This document shows positions 1 to 11,941 of a stretch of 64,000 bases of DNA, one piece after another. The first letter of the stretch is position 1. Each line of letters starts with the position of its first letter. The notes under the pieces were generated by a model. That model saw nothing but the letters and a program-made list of their open reading frames with translations, searched no databases and was not told the DNA's origin. The stretch lies in assembly GCA_023853785.1 (NCBI GenBank), contig JAJIRX010000851.1, positions 62,001-126,000 on the forward strand, in the 5' to 3' direction. The DNA is from Psilocybe azurescens. Lineage: Eukaryota; Basidiomycota; Agaricomycetes; Agaricales; Agrocybaceae. Made by a program: the position numbers and the translations under genes.

Positions 1-123
1 CAAATTGTTTCTTGTGGAGCAGATCGCACAATCCACGTTATGCCTGCTCGCCCAATCACTATTACTCCGTCTGATGAGGATTCTTTTAACAACCTATCTG
101 TGGATACGTGGAAGCCATGGTGA
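1..123 (+). CDS. C-terminal end of a WD40-repeat protein (5' partial)
   Basis: Reading from base 1, 40 codons stay open to a TGA at 121-123. The first residues, IVSCGADRTIHV, have the pattern of the last strands of a WD40 blade (S-C-G-x-D-x-T-I), and a short polar tail ending WKPW follows. The rest of the gene lies outside the window, so the full architecture is unknown. It could be a plain beta-propeller scaffold or the repeat end of a NACHT-WD40 protein. The WD pattern is visible in the sequence; the protein's role is not. Confidence 0.6.
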   Translation, partial: QIVSCGADRTIHVMPARPITITPSDEDSFNNLSVDTWKPW

Positions 124-2700
124 GCTACTGCTATGAATCTCGACCTTGCACAGAGTCTGTATCGCCCAAATGTGCCTATCCATCTTATGAGTCGCAACCA
201 AACCCGCCTAGATTTCTCAAAATTTATACATGGGTCCAACTGGGTAGCATGTTATACCGGTCAATAATTTGAATTTGTTGCGAGTGTACCGGCATGACAA
301 AGTCGCTTTAGGCGCCGTTCATCTTTATTCCACCGCCATTTGATGATCCCTCAGTCTTCATTATTATATGTAGACCATAGATTGTAGGAATTCTAGAATA
401 TAGACTCTAGGTAGTAATTTAATACAATGTTTGAAACATAACAAGTAAGAATAATGCTCACCTCAGTTGTTTGCGAGGCAAACGACTGAGAGCTCGTATC
501 GAAGTTTCGTATACAATGTACTTCGTCAACCGTGACTCGTATCTACGAAGTAAATAGAAACTAATATGGTACATTGCGTGCCGCAAAGAAAGATGACGAG
601 GGGCATGTAAGCTCCGAGTCTACGAAATGAAATGTATTGTATACTACAGAAAAGGAATGGAGCAGCAATGCACCGTTAATGAACCAAAATATAAGATTGA
701 ACATGCGTACAAAATATCAAGGAACCGGTGCGTTACACCCAGTGATTGTGGCGAGGCTCTTTCGCGTTTGTTATCTTATTTCCAACATAGACTTATCTTA
801 TGGGGGATATATATATCTCCCCCTCTATGTAGAATACCTCACTCGCTCTTATTCTTGACTGAGGCATGCATCTTCTTTATGTACCATTTACCATATGTTT
901 AGGTACATATCGATGACATCTAGTTGCTCTTATTCTGGACTGGGTTATCTTATCTATTGTCTAGACTATTAGGTCCAGATTTATCAACAGAATTTTCTAC
1001 ACATTCTTTAGAGACCATTTTTTGCCATATAGTACAAGATGAAACAACGGCGAACACAAATAACGAGCCTTTAATGAATGCTATTTCTACGAAGGACGCA
1101 TTTATCTAAGTGGACACTGGGCGTCCGATATTTGGCGCTTATTCTATGATGGCGCTACTGCTTCCGCAAGTGTTAAAAAAGCCGCAAGATGCTTCATAGC
1201 ATAGAGGCTTTGTTTGAACGTATCTTGGTTTGAAATATGTAATATATATTTTGATCTGCCAGTAGCAGCGACTCCGATCGATGAAAAGTACTTCAGCTGC
1301 TTCGCTCGTTGACTCTGGGCCCGTTCTAATCTTAGTCCGTATCTATCACAGGTGCTTGGAACTAATCTGGCCTTTAATATCATGATTGTGATCACCGATC
1401 AAGAATGAGCCAAAAATATCAATGACGCCTCGAGGAACCTACTAACCGCTATTTCATCTTCCCTTTGAGACTCTTCGAGCTCTGAGCGGTTTGTACACAC
1501 CGATGACCACGCAGATCCGATGTGAATGGTAGAGAAAACGTGTTTTGACGCACATTTTGGCGAACGGGACTTTTCAAACTCGTTTTGTTTATTTGGCCTG
1601 AACTAGCCTTTTTGAATGCCTTGACAGAAAACTCCAGAGGAGCGGAAGTGTGTATGTAGCTCCATTGATTCATGGTCTGCTTGTATGGCTCTGATTTTGG
1701 ACTCCGTGAACATCTCGACTTTCGAGTGCAATGGCCGATGGGTGGTCGACTTTTAGGGTGATCAGCACTGATGACCTGTCCTTCATCGCGGAGTACGGAG
1801 TAGGATGAAAGACTTCGGAGGCCCCGGCTCCAATTGCACCTGCGCCAGTCCTCAACAAGCTCCATGGTTTTAGGAGATCACAATGACACTCTTGGACGAA
1901 ATCGAAACCAAAGGAAAACCGGAAATCGGCCGTCCAGAATCTGTACCAGGTAATTGTCGGGGAAGAGCCTGTCAACTGTGCTTTGCTATCGTCGTGATGG
2001 ATCATACGTCCAGAGCCGTGCCTACAACGCCACTTTTCGACATAGAGAACATGAAGAAATGTTGGAGTCATTCCATATGGTTGCATACCACAGAAAGCTC
2101 GCATAGAGTAGTAAAATAGAAAAAGATCATTCATATGAGAAAAGTGAGAGGGCGAGGCTGGCCTGTATGTACTGTGTTTGTTGGGTCCACTGGTGTGGCA
2201 ATTAAGCCTGTCAAAAGGCGTCTGTTGAATGTCCTGACATATTCTTTATACTTGACGTGTTCTGCGGAGGTGTAGTGGTCAGTTGTCGTGTTGTACACGC
2301 CATTAAAACACATGGTGCAAGCAGCAGAACCCGGGTGTCGTGAGAGGAGTCGTGCTCACGTTGTGAGGGTTTCGGTTAGATCAGGTTACCAAAAGGATCA
2401 CGGTTCTAACTTCTAACATTGACCATTGTTGATCTGATCCAGGACGGTTGGAGCACATAAATAATGGATTACAAGCAACCGAGTTTCTTTCTCTTACCAC
2501 CACCTTTCCTCCCCTTCCGTTTCTTCTTGGGGTTTTCGACTAGTTCGACCCCCTTTTTCACTTCATTTCCTACGCAAGACGTAGTTCCTTTTTGTGAACA
2601 ACTTGATTGTTGTAACGCCACTCCATTCTTTCAATCCACTTCTTGAAACAAGAGTATTAAAAATCTAAAGAAAATCGACTCTGTTAGCTTGTCCGTCATT
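124..2700. other. Intergenic region, no supported gene
   Basis: About 2.6 kb with only short, mutually overlapping open frames on both strands and no recognisable domain or splice pattern. The last 250 bases are the upstream region of the secreted-protein gene and become pyrimidine-rich from about 2480. Confidence 0.5.
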
Positions 2701-4165
2701 ATGAAGTTCATCAGTGCTGCTATCGTCTTCTCTACCGCTGTCGTATCGGTATCTGCGGGCCCTTTAAAGCTCTCGAGGCGCGCGGTGGACCCCGCACTCG
2801 TACCACAATTTGGTATCAAGGCTAACGTGAATCCTACGGGAACAGGCGATTGCGACGGTGTCCCAAATGCCCAGGGTGTACCCATCAAGATCCCTTGTTC
2901 TTGCCCACCGGACCGTGACTCTTTCATTCAGGTAAGAATCCACTCTTATCAACAAAAGAAACGGAAATTAATTAATATCCCCTCAGTCTCTGAACGCCAA
3001 CGTTGCCGTTGGTCACGCCGTCAATAACCCCACCATCCAGCTCTCGTTCCCAACTGACAACTCCAAAGCATCGCAACTTGCTCGTCTGAACGCTGCTACC
3101 ATCACTCTGCAGAATCTCAAGGGTCCGGGAGTAGGTTGTCCCTCTGCCGCGACGACGTTCAACGCCCAGGCCCAAGCCATCCAGAACGGTACCCCTGCCC
3201 CTCCAGCGCCTGCCGCGCCTGCCTCCCCTGCCGCACCTGCTGCTCCAGCCCCCCAGCAGCTGGTGGTGTTGATCCCAACTTGGTACCACAATTTGGCATC
3301 ACTGCTGGCAAGAACCCTACTGGAACCGGAGACTGTGATGGTGTTCCAAATGCCCAGGGAGTGCCTATCAAGATCCCCTGCTCCTGCCCTCCCGATCGCG
3401 CCTCGTTCATCCAAGTAAGTTAAAGATGTTATGTACATTTCGATTATGCCAATACTGAACTCTTCTTTCTTGCCTTAGTCATTGAACGCCAATGTCGCCG
3501 CGGGTCACGCTGTCAACAACCCCACGATCCAGGTCTCTTTCCCGAGTGATAATTCCAAGGCATCCCAGCTCGCTCGTCTCAACGCAGCCACCGTTACCCT
3601 ACAAAACCTCAGGGGACCAGGAGTAGGCTGCCCCTCTGCTGCCACAACGTTCAATGCCCAGGTCCAAGCCATCCAGAACGGCACCCCAGCCCCTTCAGCG
3701 CCTGCGCCCCCAGCCCCCTGCAGCTGGCGGCGTTGACCCTAACCTGGTACCCCAATTCGGCCTTACTTCTGGATTGAACCCCACCGGAACAGGAGACTGC
3801 GATGGCATCCCCAACGCGCAAGGTGTCCCCATCAAGATCCCCTGCTCCTGCCCTCCTGATCGCGCCTCGTTCATCCAGGTAAGATCATCGTCAAACGAAT
3901 CCCGTAGCAGAGTAGACGAAGCTGATATTGATATTTTCTCCAAAAATTTAAATAGTCGTTGAATGCGAACGTCGCAGCTGGCCACGCAGTCAACAACCCG
4001 ACCATCAAGGTTTCGTTCCCAACTGACGACTCGAAGGCCTCCAAACTCGCTCGCATTGACGCGGCTACTGTCACTTTGCAGAATCTGAGAGGTCCAGGTC
4101 AAGGCTGCCCCGCTGCCTCGACAACATTCAATGCTCAAAGGGCGGCTATCCAAAACGGCCCTTGA
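2701..4165 (+). CDS. Small secreted cysteine protein made of three tandem repeats
   Basis: The ATG at 2701 opens a signal peptide (MKFISAAIVFSTAVVSVSA) followed by a dibasic Kex2-like site (LSRRA). Three homologous units follow. Each has VDPxLVPQFG, a TGTGDCDG motif, IPCSCPPDR, then an intron exactly after IQ, then SLNANVAxGHAVNNPTI and LQNLxGPGxGCP, giving four cysteines per unit. Exons are 2701-2931, 2987-3188, 3257-3414, 3479-3680, 3724-3878 and 3956-4165. With introns at 3189-3256 (GT-AG) and 3681-3723 (GC-AG) the lengths sum to 386 codons including stop, so a 385-residue protein is possible. Otherwise the Pro/Ala linkers at those two places are read through and the frame breaks in C-runs. 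Secretion is well supported. Function is unknown; similar single-unit proteins occur in many basidiomycetes. Confidence 0.75.
2788..4165 (+). repeat. Three tandem intragenic repeats of about 0.4 kb
   Basis: The units are about 2788-3188, 3257-3680 and 3724-4165. Each carries the same two half-exons split by an intron at the same phase-0 position (2932-2986, 3415-3478 and 3879-3955). Intron sequences have diverged while the coding halves stay close, so the duplication is old enough for introns to drift while the protein is conserved. Confidence 0.8.
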
Positions 4166-5838
4166 AGCTGGAAGTTCGACGTCCGATATTTGGTGCACCA
4201 ATGAACAAGTACTGGCATATACCCCTACATACACGCAGCATTTACCTTAGCAGCTTTCATACATCGAACCAAGAGTCATCTTTCTTTCTTTTAAACTTTT
4301 GCGCAGCACTGCGTTCGTTTGAGCGGCGAAGATTTTTCTCGGAGAATTTTTAACAACTGAATATTGTGAAAAAAACATTACACAGGCAACATTATGAACA
4401 ACAAAGAAAATAGACAGAGAAACGTATCAAAGTACGAGATGCAAGCACCCCACAAGCACTAATGTCACAAAAGGTCTGAGAATAAGAAAAGGAATTAGTA
4501 AATAGTCAATAACGAAAATAGGTCGAGTAGCAATGGAAAGGTTCAGAGGCTAGGTAAATAGTTGTCTGCATGATGAGCAGCGATGTCTAGTCGCTTCTTG
4601 GAAACACGGACCATAGCGGTGTCATCCGTTGGAAAGAGATGGATAGTTTAGGAAAGATTGGACAGAAGAAACTCACGATTTGAAGCAACCGAGTCAGACA
4701 AAAAAAAAACCCAAGTCTCTCGCAAATATCAAAAGCAATAACACTGACGCGCTTCAACAAAGGCAGTAGAAGAGCGCATGCGCACGAAGCACTGGAAAGG
4801 CGAGTGCCCCAATGGTGGGAGCACCAGGTGAACAAGGACGACGACAAAAAATTAAAACTTTCGCACCTATATACCTAAAATCGTGAGAACTATATCACAT
4901 GATTATTAATGACTTAAGCACGGCTTTTGCCTCTAGTCAAGACGGAGCTTAAAAATGCACCCCTTTTCAAATTGGTTTCTAAGAGGGTCCATGGACCCAC
5001 ACCAGTCTTGTTTCGTCTACTTAACGTTTCAGATTCGAACGTAGCCCCTACCTTACAACTTCCGATCTCACCTCAATGCCCATATTTTTGATAATTTTAT
5101 TCTGCTCAACTTTTCGCATAGCTTTCATCATAATCAACGCATCTATCCCTCGGGTTCCTCGCTCCATCTTGAAACATCGTGCCTTTGACTTTGTTTTTAC
5201 TCCTCTCCGACTGTCCCACGAACGAGAGACTCCGAAATTCGACACCGTCCATCTTGACGGTGAACAGATAGAAGCTACACTTCGTCTTCATAGAACACCT
5301 CGGAAACATGCGTACGGATTCATTGATGTAGGTTATGGTTTACATATAATGTAGAATCTCGCAATTTCGATGATGGAGATCCGCCTGCATTCGACTACAG
5401 ATTTATCAGGTATTGACCCGGAGTTTTGTCTGTGCTAGCCAATCAAGCAGATATAGGCATGAAAAGATATCGGGTGTAACATTGATTGTTCATGATGGAC
5501 AGACCAGGACAATGTTCCAAAATTGTCTTATAACAAGCGCTTACTGAAGCGAAAGAGCGTCAATTCGATCTGCGGAACCGTACTAACTAAATTCATGATA
5601 CGTACTGGCTTCCAAAACTTCAAGGCGATGTGATAGAATTCTTCCATTCATGTGACCTCATGGAGACGTCCTTGGAATTTTTTGACAAATACGGTAATTC
5701 GGTTATTTCAAAATGATGACTTAGCCACACATCTAACAGTACAGTAAGTCACAAGTCAGTCAATCCAGGTTTCCTTCAAATCTCCTTGTACATCTCCAAC
5801 CGACATATACATAATACAACTACCAACTTCAAGCAGAT
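4166..5838. other. Intergenic region, no supported gene
   Basis: AT-rich sequence between the secreted-protein gene and the quinone oxidoreductase. A 92-codon plus-strand frame at 5076-5354 has no recognisable domain and overlaps equally long minus-strand frames, so I do not call it. The last 100 bases are the promoter and 5' UTR of the next gene. Confidence 0.5.
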
Positions 5839-7351
5839 ATGCGTGCTATCCTCGTAAAAGGCGGGAAAGGTTCGGCTGAGAGTCTCTACATTGGAGAGGC
5901 ACCTGCACCAACTCCCAGTGCGACGGAAGTGATAGTCAAGGTAAGTTCTGTATCGACAAAGATTCTCCTATCACTATTGCACTAACATTGCTTTCGTTTA
6001 TTCAGATCAAAGCCTTTGGATTGAATAGAATGGATATTTCCCAAAGAGAGGGCAAGTATCCACCGCCTCCAGGATCATCAACTATCTTGGGAGTTGAGTT
6101 TTCTGGGACTGTCAGTCAACTAGGCTCAGATGTGTCATCTTGGAAGGTTGGTGATGAAGTTCTTGGACTTGCAGGTGGGGTGAGTTGTCGACACCGATCA
6201 CAACGATCGTAGTATATATAGGAAAGATGGCGTACTGAACATATGATATGATTCCAGGGAGCGTATGCGGAATTTATCGGCGTTAATCAGACACATATCA
6301 TTCCAAAGCCTCCTCATTTGACATGGGCTGAAGCAGCTAGCATTCCAGAGGTTTTCTTGACGGGTAACACGGCTTGTGAAAAATGTCTTTTCATCATAGT
6401 CTAACAACAACGCTCTCAGCTTTTCAAGCCTTGGTTGTGATCGGACAAGTCAAGAAGGATGACAACGTTCTCGTCCACGCTGGCGCCTCTGGTGTGGGTG
6501 TATCCGCAATTCAATTAGCCCGAATATATGGGGCGTGAGTTTCCGCCTACTACCCTATTCATACGGTGGATGCTAATGTTCCATAAGGCGAACTGTCACC
6601 GCTACGACGTCAACCCAAGAAAAGATTGACTGGCTCTTGACCCTACCAAACGGGGCGACGCACGCGGCAAACTATAAAACCGAGGACTTTGCTGCAGTCG
6701 TAAAACAAGTCACTGAAAGCAAGGGTGTCGATGTCGTCATCGACTTCGTCGGGCAAACCCACTTTAACAAAAACATTGACGCGATGGCTACTGATGGCCG
6801 GATGACTATGCTGTCTTTGTTAAGCGGTGAGCGTCTTACTTGAATATGTGGCGCACGATCAAATCACTGAATATCAATTTTGAAACTCAGGCGCCGTCGT
6901 TGAGTCGGTCAACCTTGTGCCAATTCTTTACAAGCGGCTCCATATAGAAGGATCGACGCTACGATCTCGTTCACTTGAATATCAAAGTGATCTTATCGCA
7001 AGGTGAAGTTCTCGTCCGCGCGCTCCTCAATAGAACTCTATACTGAAGGTAGCTGTTCAGGTTCCGCAAAGAAGTATTTTCCAAAATCACTGGAGAATCT
7101 GGAGCTGGCCCTATGCGGACTTACATCCACAAGGCAAGCGTATTTACTACTTATGAGTCTATTTCTATCTTCTCATCTACATATCTTCACTACAACTGTA
7201 ACGGATAGGTGTACCCTTGGACTGATATTCAAGCTGCTCATCAGGAAATGGAAGCAAACAAAAACAGGTGTGTTCATTCGATTCGTTTCCATGACGGGGG
7301 TCCAAGTCTGACCCGAAAACAAGTGGTAAAATCATTGCAGAGGTGGTCTGA
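5839..7351 (+). CDS. PIG3-like NAD(P)H quinone oxidoreductase (zinc-independent MDR family)
   Basis: Nine exons (5839-5940, 6006-6179, 6258-6363, 6420-6534, 6588-6826, 6891-7002, 7061-7133, 7209-7267, 7324-7351) sum to 336 codons, giving 335 residues, the normal length of the TP53I3/PIG3 quinone reductase group. The N-terminal GroES-like fold has GVEFSGTVSQLG and VGDEVLGL. The Rossmann part has VLVHAGASGVG, the nucleotide-binding loop, and VDVVIDFVGQ. The C-terminus NSGKIIAEVV is typical. Cysteine ligands for zinc are absent, as expected for this branch. The family reduces quinones or similar carbonyls one electron at a time using NADPH in the cytosol. Intron 7 (7134-7208) uses a GC donor, AAG|GCAAGC. 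No frame break. Confidence 0.93.
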
Positions 7352-10300
7352 ATGTGGTACGACAAAGTATTCTTAAAGATCGGAGGCAAGATTTGATGTC
7401 TCCCTGTCTATTATATGGCACCTATTTACTGGTTCAAGTCGAGTCGATAAATTAAGGATCAAACTTGTTCATAAAGCTAGAACAAGTATGTACAAGTTGT
7501 TCAAGCAAACAAATATCAAATGACCACAATACGCGTGCAATTTAAAAATGATATCACATCAAGGCCCGAAGTCCACATCATTTATCGGTCGATAGCCTGC
7601 CACCCTTCACAAGTTATATGGTAGCACGAGCAGCTGTCGCCTCCAATATAGCTCTGATAGCAATCGGTACTAATTCATTTCAAAATATCGTGGGGGTGCC
7701 GTACGGCGTAGATGGTAGTGGGACTATATCAATCTGCTTTCGGAATACTAACGGACTCATTTGATAGAGCGTGGTTACAGCGTGAAACAACTCGCTTGGG
7801 CGCGAAACAGACCGATATAAACTCGCAAACACGGCGGGGGAAGCCCTTTCGCGTACGATCAACGTACACGATGACCTATTCAATCGTCTAGTCTTTGATC
7901 ATGATCGACTAGAATGATCCACGCTGATTTGGTGCCTGATATGGTCCAGCTCCTCAGTCTCGCTCTATCCCATACATAGCAAGTCTCTTAGCCAGAGCAG
8001 GTCGTGAAATGGTCGTTAATGGATGTCCTTACACCTGAACATTGAACAATGTTATCACCGCGGATTACTACCACGACAGCAGGATACCAACCGAGTAATT
8101 TAACCAGCAACGCCTATGTATCGCTTATCTCCGTCTTTGATTAATCAACGATTTGACGCCTGGATGTTTGTGAGAGCTTGGCACAGTAGACACCTGTTGA
8201 TCGATAATCTACCCCGTCATGACCTGGCCTCCCTGATCATCGGTCGCAAATATAACGCGCAGTAGGGCTCGTATAAAAGGTGATGACAGTCTAAGCATTC
8301 TCTTGATAATCGTGATGATTCTCCGAGCCGTAGGCATATTACCCACGCTCCGGTGTTGCGTTTCAGCGCATTTGTGTTTTTTTTTTTGAATTGTTTCGCG
8401 ACATTTTATGTGGAGCCATTCGGCGGGTTTGATAACTACATACCGATACATTCTAAAAAGCTTGCCTGCTAAAGATCCCATGAAGATCTAAGTTTCGGTG
8501 ATGCAATCATTATTCCTATATGAGACCTTTACTCTGCTTCGAACGGGCAACGGCGGTGGGTATCAGCATAAATGCGGTTATTTCTCGGTTTTAGGGAGAA
8601 TGGTATGCTGCTTTTGGGTTCCACTAGCTTCCATTAAGCATCCAACAGGCAGGATCTGCTTCGGTTCTTAATGAAAACTCAAATCAAATTTCAGACGAAG
8701 AACCGCAAATCCGGAAATACTAGCCTGTAGGAAGTTCAACACCGCAGAAGTTTATTATTCAGGTTATCTTTAGCTGCCTCAATATATTACGTTGATATAT
8801 ATTGACTCAAGCGACTGCGCAGCTCGGGATGGCCTAAAATGGAATACGAATATCATGCGCGCCAACAATTCTCTTGAATTTCTTTTCCGCTCATCCTTCT
8901 ATGAGCGCATCTGGAAATGATTTTAATTTTAAATGAATATAAATAAAGCATAGAGCGAAGACATGGTTTCTCTATTCTGTCTGATTATCATCCCTTTCCG
9001 TTGGACATGCTAAAATACTTTCGCCCTGCAATGCGGATTGAGACGGTCCCCTGGTTCTAAAAATAGTCTCCACGCGACTCGTATGGAACTGTGACTGGGG
9101 ACAAAGATACATTGTTCATGAGAATAATCCAGCTGGGGCGGCACTATGGTTCTTCTTCTGTTTCTGGGCATGCAGTATATATAGACCGTGCCACACCACG
9201 GTTTCAAGGTGCTGATGCCGCAAGGCACCCAAAAGTTCTCGTTGTGGTACAGACGAGAAGGTTTTCTAAAAATAGACACTTCTTGAGTCGCTGTTTCTAT
9301 CCTGATCATCTAATCTTCCATTGTTCCTTAACTTCTCAGCGCACTTGTCGCAAAATATGCTCGGATAAATGATCCTAAGTATATGCACTCAGGCACCGTA
9401 TTTCAGAATCCTGAAAGTTCGCATTTACTTAGAACAGTGACGAGTGAACGGGATTTTGTCACTAAACTTTCTTGAACGTCCGCGGCCGATCAAATTAGTG
9501 ATGAGTGGCGCAATATATGCAAAAGGTCCTTTAAAATGGACTTAGAATAAGCGACGGTCTTTCGCGGGATGTATCTACTCGGAATTATTTAACACAAAAA
9601 TGTTCATCGAAAAGAACTGCGTTCGCCTACGAGTAGAGAGCTTCCGATTTACGTGCTATGATAATTGATTATCAACCAGAAGTTTCTACGGCATCCGAAA
9701 ATAGTCGTCACTGCGGATAGGTATGATGAAGTCCTTCTTCTATGCTGCAACTTGACCTACGAGACGTGGGGAATCGGTCTGCCATCCGGTCACACTGGGT
9801 GGAACGGCCCGCAAATCAATCACAAAAGTAAGCTTTTGTGCAACCTACACAACTGCCTCGAGTTGCTGGGGCATTTGAGGTTAAGATGAGAAGTATACGG
9901 AACTCTAGTTGGCGAGTGCGTTCTCGCCGGTAAGATAGCATTGAACCGTCAATTAAATTGAATGTCGAAGCCTTGTAGGCTGAAAAACATGAGGCCGGTG
10001 TCCCATCGGCCCGGGGAAAGGTCAGTGGGAACAGAAGCGTTAATCCGACACAATGGAGGGGGGAAGTGAATTATCAAACGAGTTGGAAGAAAAACTGGAG
10101 CGCCTGTAGGACGTCCGACAATCGAAATCGACGGTCATCGCGGCTCACCAGCGACCCTGGGCGGACAAGTCTGGGGCATGCATGTATACACCTACAACGA
10201 GTTGCGATGGTAAGTGGGCCCAGGGGATGATTTTAAAGATGCTCTTAGCGTATAACGTTACCAATTGGCTGATGATAACATTGTTGGTAGAAAAACTTTC

Positions 10301-11692
10301 CTAATTCACCGAACGGTGCGGAGTTTGAAGTAGAGAACCTCAACAGCCATCGGGAGAACTAGATAATCAACAATTGGAAAAGACACGAGGTTGTCAGTTT
10401 GGATTCTTCTCCAGGCATTAAAAAATCCAGAGTTGGAGACCTCCTTCTTTAGCTGGGAGCGACCCAAACAAAGGGAAACACGCTACAGATGGATGGCAGT
10501 TGGACGTCCGGACACTGGAAATTGCAAGACAGGTCAAAAGGACATGAGAGAGTGATTGGGTTGCGTTATCTTCTAAGCCTGCGTTCCTCCCAAGAAAATG
10601 CCACAATCGAAAGGAATCAAATTAAAAAAATATTTTGACTGCGCATTGTTCTTGTAGTTGTAGATCCAATAGGTAAAGTGACACAATTCGGGAATATCTG
10701 CATTTGAATACCAAATATCGGAGGCGGGACAAGCCGCGGCCGGTAGTGGTGACTCAGAGATGGGCGCACCTCCAACCTGACGCTTACAAGATGAACAGAT
10801 AATGTGTATCTGGAGGCCGGTTGCACGGTGGCAAGCCTAGGTAGGGTCATATTCGGAGGTATCGAGAAAGATATGGAGATGCGTACTCGGGAGGCGCACT
10901 GCATTCTCTGGGGATTTGTGTTCGAAAAATTATTTGTCACCGAGAGGGATACGTGTAGGTGTTGGAAACGCAATAGTAGAATTTTCTAACAGAACAGAGA
11001 CAGATGCTTGCCATATTGTAAATATATCAGTGAGGTTGACAATAGTAACAGAAAGAAGTCTAAGTATGTGAGCCAAAGCGCGCAAAAAGCGGTGCAAGTC
11101 TGCTAAGAGATATTAGTCTGGGCTCCCATCCATGTTGAGGTAGGTGTTTAGCGACGGCACCGTACTTGGGCCGATTATCTGATGGTCTGTGGTAGTGGTC
11201 AGCGGCTAATGAAGCCTTGAATACCATCTGAAAAAGAAAAGGTGTATATGTTTTCGAGTCATTCCGTGGCTGACGGTGATGGTCAGGTGCTTGTATGCAG
11301 CAAAAGAAGGCTGTGCTGGATGTAGAGGGGTGCCTGGTGTAGAATTGGCTGAGATAAGTCGCCGACTGTTAGGAACATGCGGGGATTGCTGACAAGAGCC
11401 AAAATCGTTGGACATGAGAGGTTCCAAACTGGGCCAACAAAATCATCAAATCGGCAGCGAAAAGTGGTTACTCCATATTTCCACAGCATGAAACCCTGCA
11501 AATTGGGCTGATCTTCCCCTTGTTTGGGCGTCGAGTCGTTGCCGCATCACTATCAAGATCTATTTCTCTCACCGTCAACTCTAAGGGCCCGTGAGAATTA
11601 AGTTTACCGTTACGCCTCGAACGGCCCCATCCTAAGTTCGAGTCAATTATGGCTATTTCATTCCTTATACTGAAACTGCGGCCCAGGTTTCT
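7352..11692. other. 4.3-kb gene-poor region
   Basis: No open frame here has a recognisable domain, and no exon chain with matching splice phases could be built. AT-rich tracts alternate with more GC-balanced stretches (for example 9700-10200), where plausible-looking but short frames occur on the plus strand. They may be remnants of an old element, but I cannot name one and found no terminal repeats by eye. Confidence 0.4.
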
Positions 11693-11699
11693 TATAAAA
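11693..11699 (+). promoter_or_regulatory. TATA box of the 33-residue peptide gene
   Basis: TATAAAA stands 141 bases before the ATG at 11840. It is followed by an A/C-rich leader with very few G residues just before the start codon, a composition usual for strongly expressed fungal genes. Confidence 0.6.
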
Positions 11700-11839
11700 G
11701 GAACTCCGAACTTCGCTATGACTCCTCATTACTTGCATATTTCAGAGCTTCCATCAGCTGTTGAATACACTTCACAGCTCGTCATCACATACCGGCCTAC
11801 AACCACAATCACAGCTCTTCACCACCCTTCACTATCACA

Positions 11840-11941
11840 ATGAGCGGTCAATCCAACAACGGCTCTGGCAAACCCAACACTGGCTCAGGCTCAGGAGGAG
11901 TCAAAGGAGGAGCATCATCCACTGGTCCCGTCTTCTTCTAA
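11840..11941 (+). CDS. 33-residue Gly/Ser-rich peptide gene
   Basis: An ATG in good context (ATCACAATG) opens a 33-codon frame, MSGQSNNGSGKPNTGSGSGG then VKGGASSTGPVFF, ending TAA at 11939. It has no signal peptide and no cysteine. About a third of residues are glycine and a quarter serine, and it ends in a hydrophobic PVFF. Support comes from the clean promoter layout (TATA box, A/C leader, ATG) and a pyrimidine-rich 3' region, not from homology. It could be an unstructured stress or development peptide. It could also be the first exon of something longer, but no good donor lies in the frame. The family is not recognised. Confidence 0.5.
   Translation: MSGQSNNGSGKPNTGSGSGGVKGGASSTGPVFF

Noticed and set aside
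1118..4190. Shared 14-mer CGTCCGATATTTGG at 1121 and 4179
   Set aside because: The flanks do not align, so a repeat family is not supported.
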